From the NCBI GenBank assembly GCA_042095055.1, contig JBELBZ010000004.1, positions 42,037-106,036 of the forward strand: a DNA stretch of 64,000 nucleotides, written 5' to 3'. Of this stretch, positions 1-7,962 are shown piece by piece (the stretch's first letter is position 1; each line of letters begins with the position of its first letter). The position numbers and the translations under genes were made by a program. The DNA comes from UBA8752 sp042095055 (GTDB taxonomy: Bacteria; Bacteroidota; Bacteroidia; Flavobacteriales_D; Sanyastnellaceae). The notes below the pieces were generated by a model. That model was not told the origin of the DNA and searched no databases. It saw only the letters and a list, made by a program, of their open reading frames with translations.

Positions 1-3000
1 TGGGGAACCGGACCCGCCATTGATAGACCCCTGCTGGAGCAGCATGCTCTCCGCGGCCTGTTGCAGAAACCCCAGGTGCTGTGCCAGGACCCCCCACCCC
101 GCCGGTCCAATAGGCCCGCGGGTCTTCTGACGCCCAAATGAGCTCGCCCCAGCGGTTCCAGATTTCGACGCGATATCCAGGGAGTACGGTCAGATCAGGC
201 GTGCCTTGCAAGTAGGTGCCAGCCCCGTTCAGCCAGGCGCCTTCGGGCCGCCAACCGTCATTCACACCATCTCCATCTGGCGTAAAGCCTGAGGGCACGT
301 AGAGGGGGTAGTAAAACTCCACTTCGACCATGTCTGCGGAACGGCAGCCATTGGTGTCGATGACGTGCAGGGTAAAAATGCCGTCGTCCTGGAACAGAAT
401 TTCAGGCACCAAACAGTCCGAACAGGACAAGGCGTCGGCAGGAGTCCACCACAAGGAGTCGATGGGTGCCCCGCTTACGGAACCGAACAAGAAAGTGGGC
501 TCTAGCCAGGCGTTGCGTTGGTCTGGCCCCGCTTCAACCACAGGTGGCGGCCACACATTGACGGTCAGGTCAGCGGAGGCGACACAACCGTCGGCATCTG
601 TTACGTAGGCTGTAAACGTTTGGCTGGTGGCTGTAACCACAGCTGTTTCTGCTGCGCCGGGCTGCACCACCAATGCGCCGGGAACCCACTGATAGGCCAC
701 ACCCCCTGATGCGCTGACTTCAAAAGGCTCGCCCGGACATACCCAGCCCCCTGCCGATACACTGGCCTCAGGCACAATCACATTGACGGTAACCTCATCG
801 GTGCCGGTTCCACAGAGGTTGGTGATGGCGACCTCGTAGGTGGTGGATGCCACTGGGCTGGCCCACGGGGTTTGGCTCGCGGGGTTGTTCAAGCCGGTGG
901 TAGGGCTCCAGACCCAAGTGTTGCCGTCTGCTGCATTCAACGGGGTGCTCTGCCCATCGCACAAGTTGACCGAAGGGTAGACCTCGCCGCCCGGAGCAGA
1001 GGGCACCACGGCTACGGTGATGTCGTGGACCGCTTGGCAGCCCTCGGCTGTCGTCACCGTTGCGGTGTAATCGGTGGTGGTGGTGGGCGAGGCTTGGGGG
1101 TCGGCAGAAAAAGGATCTGAAAGGCCTTCAGGTGGAAACCAGGTATAGGACCAATCCGCAGCGTTGGGGGCTGGACTGGTGACGGCGAGTGGGACAATGT
1201 CGCCGAGGCAGATTTGGGTGTCGTTGCTTGCCGAGGTGGCCATGGAAACGACCTCCACATTGACAGTGGCGGAGGCGGTTCCGCACAAAGTGACATCGGT
1301 GAGCGTGTAGCTGGTTGTCGCGGCTGGGCTCGCCGTTGGGTTGGCCGCATTGGCGTCGCTCAAACCATCGGGGGGTGACCAGCTGAGGTCGCCGTTTCCG
1401 CTTCCGAGCAGTGTGGTGTTCTCGCCTTCGCACAAGGGGTCTACAGGTGAGATTTGAGGGTCGGCGTTGGGGGCGATGGTGACGCTGACATAGGCGGTGT
1501 CCGCTGCCAGGCATCCCGTTGTGTCCTGGGCGATGACCTCGACTTCAAAGGTGCCGTTGAGTCCGTACAAATGCAGCGGCTCGGGTTCGTTGCTGAAGGT
1601 GGCGTCGCCAAAGTCCCAGGTGAACGCTGCCGGTCCAGAGGTGAAGTTTTCGAACTGAACGCTGTCGCCTTGACAGAATTGGTCGGGGCCATCGATGTTG
1701 ATGTTGGCATTGAGTTTGCCGAGCTCGAATTTGAACACCCCCATGTTGCAATTCGGGCTGGGGTTGTTGGGGCTCCAGGCGTTGTCCGTGGATGGAAAGT
1801 CATTCATTCCACCGCAGCCGGCGCATACCGATTGGTAGACGGTGCCGTTGGGGTCAAACCTCGAGGAGCCTCCGTCGACGTGCTCATTGGCAAAGGGCCC
1901 GCCGAAATAGGTAGCGTAAACCAGGTCTGTGGCATTGGGAGACAGAACAGCGAGATAAAAGTCACTCCCGTCAGTGCTGCCTTGGAAGGGGCTGTCGGTT
2001 AGGGGCAATCCAAAAGTGGTGCTGCCAGCTACATCTGCCGTTCCACTGTTGGCGTTGGTTTGGCCCCCCCAGCCGCTGATATAGACCTGCTCGCATTCGC
2101 TGACCAAAAATGCAGTGGGACTGATGTCAATGTTGCCCGACCCCGTCCCTATGGTGGTTTGCCAAGCGATGTCACTCAGGTCTTCGATGAAGCACGTGAT
2201 GTATTGGCCGCTGCCGGGGTTGGCGTAGACATCTCCTTGAACGGGCATGCCTGTGCGGGCTTGGCCATAGGCATAGGGCCGGCCCGAAGCGTCGCGCTGA
2301 ACGAAGTAAACCTGGTCGTAATCCGCCAGTCCGTGATAGCTGCCAAACTGGACGGTGATGTCGTCCGGGCTGGCCGTCATGCGTGTGATCCACCCTTCCA
2401 CGTAACCGGCAGGGGCGGGTTGTATGCCACCGCCGGGCAAGGGCAAATCATCGGACAGCGTTCCTCCACCGACGACGACATCGAGGTTGTTGAGGTTGCC
2501 AAAGGAATCGTCAGGGGCGACTTCGAGGCAGTAGGCGGCGTCGCTGCCTGTTCCGCCAAAAGTTCGGCCACAGAGCAGGGTGGTCAGGTCGGCATTAAAG
2601 CCGGCAATGAGGGCGTCGAAATTGCCGGCGTGTGCCGGGCTGCCAGGCATGTTGAGGTCGGTAGAAGTGGTGGTGGTGGCGATCCAGAGCGACCCTTCGG
2701 GCCCAATGTCAATTTGTCCCCTGTAAAAGTCCCCGAAGTTGGCCCGCAGTCCAGCCGCGCTGTTGACCCCGTCGGTGCCTGAGCCCCCGAAATAGGTTGC
2801 CGCTTCCAAGGTGAAGTCTGCAGCATTGAACGAGGCCAGGACGCAGTCGACCCCATTGGGCTGTGGATCGACCCCATAGATGGTGATGTCAGTGGCCGGG
2901 CCAGGGGCAAGCGCATTTTGGAAGGCGCCAGCAGTGACCGGGAAGTCGCTGGACCCGGTGGTCCCAAACAAGGCGATGCGTCCCCAGTTGGGGTTAAAGG

Positions 3001-3967
3001 CAAGGCTGTGGGGGATATCGGCGTTGCTGCCCCCGAGGTATGTACTGTACAGAAGGGCCGAACCATCGGGGCTGAATACGGTGAGGGCCATGTGGCTGAT
3101 GCCGTCTGAGAAGACCCCCATGGTGGCTTGAATGGCGTCCGGGGTGGTTGGATATCCCGGAGCGAAGGCCACCGTGCCTCCGACGAGGGAACCCTCAGGA
3201 CCATTGCTCGCAGTGGTGCCAAAATTGTCTCCTGTGGACCCGGCAAAGGTGGAAAAGGCGATTTCGGGGTCGAGGATCAAAGGCAAACCGGTTTGATATG
3301 AACCGACCTGGAGTCCCACAGAATTTCCATGCACTTCATAGGCGCATTCCACCGAAAGCATGGTGCCTTCTGGGGTCAATTGATAGGCAAACGGGCGGGC
3401 CAGTTGGGCGGAGAATCCTTTGGACCTGTCGTGGAGGGGGTGGATGAGGTCCAAGCTTCCATCGGAATTCAGACGGGGAGTTACACCGGAATACTCCCAG
3501 CCGACCAATGCGGGGTCGGCCCCCGGTGAAACGGTAAATTCAAACTTGGCGTTGCCGCTGCGGGTTCCCCTCCAACGCAAGGAGACCCCCGGCCAGAGGT
3601 GGTCTCTTTCTATGCGGCGCGAGGCATGCACATGCTCCGCCCATTGATCGGGGTCGGAAGACAAATAAAAATGGCGGGCGTCGGCGTCGGTTTCGCTGGC
3701 GGTCCAATCCCCTTGGTGGCTGACGTCCGCTTGTTTCCAGCGGGCCTGCCACAGCACGCCTTGTTTTTTTCCTGCGTGGTGGTCTGCTGAATCTGAGGGC
3801 CCCCATTGCCAGCTGGTCCAACCCTCAGCGTCTACTTGCACACCACCGCTGACCACTTCTGCCCGGTGTTGCACGTGCTCGGGCCATTGTCCTTCATTGG
3901 GCACAAACCTGACTTGAGCGGTCAGGGAAGTGGCCAACGATATGAATATGAGCAGGATGGTCCTCAC
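1..3967 (-). CDS. Large type IX secretion cargo with SBBP-like propeller, PKD and CHU_C C-terminus (3' end beyond window)
   Basis: The reading frame is open from a GTG at 3967 to the left edge, about 1322 codons, with no stop inside the window. The start gives a signal peptide (MRTILLIFISLATSLTAQ, then VRFVPNEGQW). Residues about 20-230 resemble the N-terminal domain that precedes SBBP propellers. From about 232 to 735 there are repeated beta-propeller-like blades with phrases such as LLYSTYLGGSNAD and VYATYFGG. A PKD-type domain (FTWDFGDATFSN) lies near 770, followed by several Ig-like modules. From about residue 1220 there is a gliding-type C-terminal domain (VPSGFTPDGDGVNDG, then YRVEIWNRWGELIW and GVYQWRVRF), which is the type B sorting signal of the type IX system in Bacteroidota. 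The protein is therefore inferred to be exported and attached to or released from the surface, possibly as an adhesin. The substrate is unknown. No in-frame ATG sits near the start, so GTG is chosen on signal-peptide grounds. Confidence 0.86.
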   Translation of the reverse strand, partial: MRTILLIFISLATSLTAQVRFVPNEGQWPEHVQHRAEVVSGGVQVDAEGWTSWQWGPSDSADHHAGKKQGVLWQARWKQADVSHQGDWTASETDADARHFYLSSDPDQWAEHVHASRRIERDHLWPGVSLRWRGTRSGNAKFEFTVSPGADPALVGWEYSGVTPRLNSDGSLDLIHPLHDRSKGFSAQLARPFAYQLTPEGTMLSVECAYEVHGNSVGLQVGSYQTGLPLILDPEIAFSTFAGSTGDNFGTTASNGPEGSLVGGTVAFAPGYPTTPDAIQATMGVFSDGISHMALTVFSPDGSALLYSTYLGGSNADIPHSLAFNPNWGRIALFGTTGSSDFPVTAGAFQNALAPGPATDITIYGVDPQPNGVDCVLASFNAADFTLEAATYFGGSGTDGVNSAAGLRANFGDFYRGQIDIGPEGSLWIATTTTSTDLNMPGSPAHAGNFDALIAGFNADLTTLLCGRTFGGTGSDAAYCLEVAPDDSFGNLNNLDVVVGGGTLSDDLPLPGGGIQPAPAGYVEGWITRMTASPDDITVQFGSYHGLADYDQVYFVQRDASGRPYAYGQARTGMPVQGDVYANPGSGQYITCFIEDLSDIAWQTTIGTGSGNIDISPTAFLVSECEQVYISGWGGQTNANSGTADVAGSTTFGLPLTDSPFQGSTDGSDFYLAVLSPNATDLVYATYFGGPFANEHVDGGSSRFDPNGTVYQSVCAGCGGMNDFPSTDNAWSPNNPSPNCNMGVFKFELGKLNANINIDGPDQFCQGDSVQFENFTSGPAAFTWDFGDATFSNEPEPLHLYGLNGTFEVEVIAQDTTGCLAADTAYVSVTIAPNADPQISPVDPLCEGENTTLLGSGNGDLSWSPPDGLSDANAANPTASPAATTSYTLTDVTLCGTASATVNVEVVSMATSASNDTQICLGDIVPLAVTSPAPNAADWSYTWFPPEGLSDPFSADPQASPTTTTDYTATVTTAEGCQAVHDITVAVVPSAPGGEVYPSVNLCDGQSTPLNAADGNTWVWSPTTGLNNPASQTPWASPVASTTYEVAITNLCGTGTDEVTVNVIVPEASVSAGGWVCPGEPFEVSASGGVAYQWVPGALVVQPGAAETAVVTATSQTFTAYVTDADGCVASADLTVNVWPPPVVEAGPDQRNAWLEPTFLFGSVSGAPIDSLWWTPADALSCSDCLVPEILFQDDGIFTLHVIDTNGCRSADMVEVEFYYPLYVPSGFTPDGDGVNDGWRPEGAWLNGAGTYLQGTPDLTVLPGYRVEIWNRWGELIWASEDPRAYWTGGVGGPGTAPGVSATGRGEHAAPAGVYQWRVRFP

Positions 3968-4016
3968 TATGCCTGAACAAGTTCGGGAAGGTTTTCGTTG
4001 CCCAAACGTAAAAAAC

Positions 4017-5039
4017 CTAATGAATGTGGTCTGCAAGGAGGCGCATTTCTCCGGCGGGGGCAGCGCCTTCATGTAAGATGCGGTAGACGCAACCGGCCAC
4101 AGGCATGGACACATTGAACTTCTGTTGGATGTGGTGAATGCCCAAGGCAGCGGGATAGCCTTCGGCGATCATGGCCATTTCCATCAACGCAACGGAAACC
4201 CTGTAGCCCTTTCCCACCATGGTTCCCAGCCTGCGGTTGCGGCTGTGCGGCGAGTATGCCGTAGCCAGCAAGTCTCCCAAGTAAACTGAGGCGTTGACGT
4301 CGCGTTTTTTTGAAGTGACCGTTTGCAGAAAGCGGTCTGTTTCCATGAGGGCATTGGACATCAAGACGGCGGTGAAATTGTCTCCAAGGCCCAAGCCATG
4401 GGCGATGCCCGCCGCAACAGCATACACGTTTTTCAGAACAGCGGCGAGCTCAATCCCAAAAACGTCATCCGTAGTGTGGGTCCTCAGCCAAGGGGTGGCC
4501 AGTCTGTCGGCGAGGTGTTGGGCCAGCACTGTGTTGGAGCATGCCATGGTCAGGTAGGTCCAGTTTTCTTGGGCCACTTCTTCAGAATGGCTGGGACCGG
4601 CAATGAGTCCAATGCTGTCATAGGGCACGCCCAATACCTTGTGCATGTAGCGCGCGGGGATGTGGTGTTCGTCCGTGACCAGCCCTTTGATGGCGTTGAA
4701 GACCACCTTGGTTTCCAGCCTTTTGACGCCATTTCCGCGCAGTGCACCATCCAAATAGGCGCTGGGCACAGCCAACACCAAGATGTCGCTGCGGTCGACC
4801 ACCTGTTGGATGTCATTGGACATTTCCAAGCGGTCTAAGGGGAGTGAAACCCCTCTGAGATAATGGGGGTTGTGTCCTGTTTTTGAGAGGTGTTCCAACG
4901 AGGACGCTCTCCGGATCCACCAGTTCACCGGGTATTCTATCGCGCTGGGATGCTGTGCAAACAGGTGCGCCAGTGCGGTGGCCCAGCTTCCGCTTCCGAT
5001 GACGCCAATGCGCGCGTTGGACAGGGCTTTTTTGGCCAT
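4017..5039 (-). CDS. gpsA: Glycerol-3-phosphate dehydrogenase [NAD(P)+]
   Basis: This 340-residue cytosolic enzyme reduces dihydroxyacetone phosphate to sn-glycerol 3-phosphate for phospholipid synthesis. The N-terminal Rossmann fingerprint IGVIGSGSWATALAHLF is present, and the C-terminal domain holds the catalytic lysine region AAVLKNVYAVAAG followed by GLGLGDN and the late SRNRRLG stretch typical of GpsA. Length is normal for the family. The ATG at 5039 (MAKKALSNARIGVIG) is preferred; a GTG at 5054 would add five residues and is less likely. It diverges from glyS with about 95 bases between them. No odd features were seen. Confidence 0.95.
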   Translation of the reverse strand: MAKKALSNARIGVIGSGSWATALAHLFAQHPSAIEYPVNWWIRRASSLEHLSKTGHNPHYLRGVSLPLDRLEMSNDIQQVVDRSDILVLAVPSAYLDGALRGNGVKRLETKVVFNAIKGLVTDEHHIPARYMHKVLGVPYDSIGLIAGPSHSEEVAQENWTYLTMACSNTVLAQHLADRLATPWLRTHTTDDVFGIELAAVLKNVYAVAAGIAHGLGLGDNFTAVLMSNALMETDRFLQTVTSKKRDVNASVYLGDLLATAYSPHSRNRRLGTMVGKGYRVSVALMEMAMIAEGYPAALGIHHIQQKFNVSMPVAGCVYRILHEGAAPAGEMRLLADHIH

Positions 5040-5134
5040 TTGGCCAAGGTACACCGATGGACGGGAAGCCTTATTTTTGCCGCGTATTCAGAGCGCAATG
5101 CCCGCACTGAGCCCCCCACAATACCCTTTTTGAC

Positions 5135-6670
5135 ATGGCCCAACAGGAAGACCACCTCAAGCGCGTGATTGGACACGCCAAGGAATACGGTTTCGTTTTT
5201 CCCTCCAGTGACATCTATGATGGCCTGAGTGCAGCCTATGATTACGGTCAGCTGGGCGTAGAGCTGAAGAACAACATCAAGGCCTACTGGTGGACCGCGA
5301 TGGTGCGCATGCACGAGAACATTGTGGGCTTGGATGCCAGCATATTCATGCACCCCACGACATGGAAGGCATCGGGCCACGTTGATGCTTTCAATGATCC
5401 TCTGATTGACAACAAGGACAGCAAGAAGCGCTACCGTGCCGATGTGCTGATCGAAGACCACATTGGCAAAATCGAAGCCAAGATTGCCAAAGACGTGGCC
5501 AAGGCGCAAAAGCGGTTTGGCGATGATTTCGACAAAGACCAATTCCTGGCAACCAACGGAAACTGTGTGCGCCGTCAAGCCGAAATCGACGACATCAATG
5601 CGCGGTTCAAGGCGGCCATGGATGCAGATGACCTCGACGCTGTGAAGCAGTTGATCGTGGACCTGGGCATCAAGGACCCCGAGACGGGTTCTGCCAACTG
5701 GACGGACGTGCGACAGTTCAATTTGATGTTCAAGACGGAACTCGGGGCTGTGAGTGGCGATTCAGGGGTGATTTACCTCCGGCCAGAGACTGCGCAAGGC
5801 ATCTTCGTGAACTTCCTCAACGTGCAGAAGTCGGGCCGGATGAAGTTGCCCTTTGGCATCGCTCAAATTGGCAAGGCTTTCAGAAATGAGATCATCGCCC
5901 GCCAATTCATCTTCCGCATGCGTGAATTCGAGCAGATGGAGATGCAGTTTTTCGTGACACCGGGAACGCAAGCGAAATGGTACGAGTACTGGAAAGAGGC
6001 GCGGATCAAGTGGCACAAGGCCCTGGGGATGGGGGATGATGCTTACCGTTTTCACGACCACATCAAGCTGGCCCACTATGCAGACGCGGCGTGCGACATT
6101 GAATTCAACTTCCCCATGGGCTTTAAGGAGTTGGAAGGCATCCACAGCCGCACGGACTTTGACCTCAACGCCCATGAGGAGCACAGCGGCAAGAAGCTGC
6201 GCTTTTACGACCCCGAAAAGGAGGAGAGCTATGTGCCTTACGTGGTAGAGACGTCCATTGGACTGGACCGCATGTTCTTGGCGGTGTTGTCCAACGCCCT
6301 CAAGACCGAGACTTTAGAAGACGGTTCCGAGCGGATGGTGATGCACATTCCGGCAGCATTGGCTCCGGTGAAGCTGGCGGTCTTGCCCCTGCTCAAAAAG
6401 GACGGGTTGCCTGAAAAGGCGCGCGAGGTGGTCAACCTCTTGAAGCTCGAGCACAACATCCAATACGATGAGAAGGATGCGATCGGGCGCCGGTACCGCA
6501 GGCAAGATGCCATTGGTACCCCGCTGTGCGTCACGATTGACCACGACACTTTGGAGGACAATGCGGTCACGTTGCGCGACCGCGACACAATGCAGCAGGT
6601 TCGTGTTCCCATCGCCGAGTTACCCGCCCGCGTCGCTGAGCGCGTGGGATGGTCGACCCTCTTTGCTTGA
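5135..6670 (+). CDS. glyQS: Glycine--tRNA ligase, homodimeric type
   Basis: This 511-residue class II aminoacyl-tRNA synthetase charges tRNA-Gly in the cytosol. It is the single-chain alpha2 (eukaryote/archaea-like) form used by Bacteroidota, not the alpha2beta2 enzyme. The N-terminus (VFPSSDIYDGLSAAYDYG) and the segment YLRPETAQGIFVNF are characteristic. Class II motif 2 is seen as FRNEIIARQFIFRMREFEQM and motif 3 as ETSIGLDRMFLAVL. The C-terminal anticodon-binding domain runs from about residue 400. The gene ends 30 bases before pgk, so the two may be co-transcribed. Confidence 0.97.
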   Translation: MAQQEDHLKRVIGHAKEYGFVFPSSDIYDGLSAAYDYGQLGVELKNNIKAYWWTAMVRMHENIVGLDASIFMHPTTWKASGHVDAFNDPLIDNKDSKKRYRADVLIEDHIGKIEAKIAKDVAKAQKRFGDDFDKDQFLATNGNCVRRQAEIDDINARFKAAMDADDLDAVKQLIVDLGIKDPETGSANWTDVRQFNLMFKTELGAVSGDSGVIYLRPETAQGIFVNFLNVQKSGRMKLPFGIAQIGKAFRNEIIARQFIFRMREFEQMEMQFFVTPGTQAKWYEYWKEARIKWHKALGMGDDAYRFHDHIKLAHYADAACDIEFNFPMGFKELEGIHSRTDFDLNAHEEHSGKKLRFYDPEKEESYVPYVVETSIGLDRMFLAVLSNALKTETLEDGSERMVMHIPAALAPVKLAVLPLLKKDGLPEKAREVVNLLKLEHNIQYDEKDAIGRRYRRQDAIGTPLCVTIDHDTLEDNAVTLRDRDTMQQVRVPIAELPARVAERVGWSTLFA

Positions 6671-6700
6671 CCCCATTCGATTCACAACCCCGCCAAAAAC

Positions 6701-7903
6701 ATGGCTTTTCAAGACCTTTCTTTCGATGGCGTTCGCGCCCTTATCCGCGTGGATTTCAATGTCCCCATGACCGACCCTGCTGAAGACGGCAGCCGGGAGG
6801 TGACCGACAACACGCGGATTCGTTCTGCCATCCCCACCATTCAGCATGTCCTTGATTCCGGGGGAAGCGTCGTGTTGATGAGCCATCTCGGGCGGCCCAA
6901 AGGCCGTGATGCTGCGCTCTCCTTGCGCCACATTTTACCTGCTCTGGAAGAGTTGCTGGGCCGTGAAGTCAAGTTTGCGCCTGACTGTGTGGGGGACGAT
7001 GCGTTGGAGGTCACCCAGTCTTTGGCGGCAGGAGAGGTTGCGGTTTTAGAGAACCTCCGCTTCCATGGTGAGGAAAAGGCGGGCGACGAATTCTTTGCTG
7101 GCCAATTGGCCGAGAATGGAGACTTCTACATCAATGATGCCTTTGGCACAGCCCACCGCGCCCACGCTTCCACAGCGGTGATCGCCAAGTTCTTTCCAGA
7201 AGACAAGGCTTTTGGCTATCTGATGGAGGGGGAGGTTTTGGCATTGGAGCAGGTGCTTGGCAACGCGGAGCAACCCGTAGCAGCGGTGATTGGAGGCGCT
7301 AAGGTGAGTTCCAAGTTGGCGGTGCTCAAGAACCTTTTGGACCGCGTGGACAAATTGGTCATTGGAGGCGGCATGGCATACACCTTCGTGCAGGCTCAAG
7401 GGGGCCAAATTGGAGGGTCATTGGTGGAACCGGACATGCACAAGGAGGCGCTGGCGCTGCTTGATGCGGCCAAGCAAAAGGGCATTGAGGTGCATTTGCC
7501 AACGGACACGTTGTGCGGCGATGGTTTTTCGCCCGATGCCAACCAGGAGACCCACCCTACCCATGCCATACCTGAAGGATGGGAAGGCATGGATATCGGA
7601 GAGAACAGCCGGAGTGCCTTTGCTGCCGCTTTGGCAGACTGTCGCACCATTTTGTGGAACGGTCCCATGGGCGTGTTTGAGTTTGACCGTTTCGCCGAAG
7701 GCACCAACCACATTGCCAATGCCATTGTCGGGGCTACCGCTGCAGGAGCATACACCCTCGTTGGGGGTGGAGATTCCGTGGCAGCTGTCAACAAGGCGGG
7801 GCTGGCTGACAAGGTGAGTTATGTCTCCACGGGTGGAGGAGCCATGTTGGAGGGGTTGGAGGGAAAGACGTTGCCCGGCATTGCGGCAATTATAAAGTCC
7901 TGA
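6701..7903 (+). CDS. pgk: Phosphoglycerate kinase
   Basis: This 400-residue glycolytic enzyme transfers the acyl phosphate of 1,3-bisphosphoglycerate to ADP. The substrate-binding motifs RVDFNVP and SHLGRPKG are near the N-terminus, GGAKVSSKLAVL is at the interdomain region, and the nucleotide-binding GGGDSVAAV motif is near the C-terminus. Length is standard and the frame is intact. It follows glyQS closely on the same strand. A 59-base gap separates it from the secreted glucanase gene downstream, with no clear terminator hairpin there. Confidence 0.97.
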   Translation: MAFQDLSFDGVRALIRVDFNVPMTDPAEDGSREVTDNTRIRSAIPTIQHVLDSGGSVVLMSHLGRPKGRDAALSLRHILPALEELLGREVKFAPDCVGDDALEVTQSLAAGEVAVLENLRFHGEEKAGDEFFAGQLAENGDFYINDAFGTAHRAHASTAVIAKFFPEDKAFGYLMEGEVLALEQVLGNAEQPVAAVIGGAKVSSKLAVLKNLLDRVDKLVIGGGMAYTFVQAQGGQIGGSLVEPDMHKEALALLDAAKQKGIEVHLPTDTLCGDGFSPDANQETHPTHAIPEGWEGMDIGENSRSAFAAALADCRTILWNGPMGVFEFDRFAEGTNHIANAIVGATAAGAYTLVGGGDSVAAVNKAGLADKVSYVSTGGGAMLEGLEGKTLPGIAAIIKS

Positions 7904-7962
7904 CGAAAGTCATGGCCCCTCATGTAACTGCAACAGGCAAGTGCCCGTAACTTGATGGAACC

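Noticed and set aside
330..3790. Several plus- and minus-strand short open frames across the first 4 kb
   Set aside because: They are shadows of the single long minus-strand frame, which translates into recognisable domains from GTG 3967 to the edge and is open because its stop lies outside the window.
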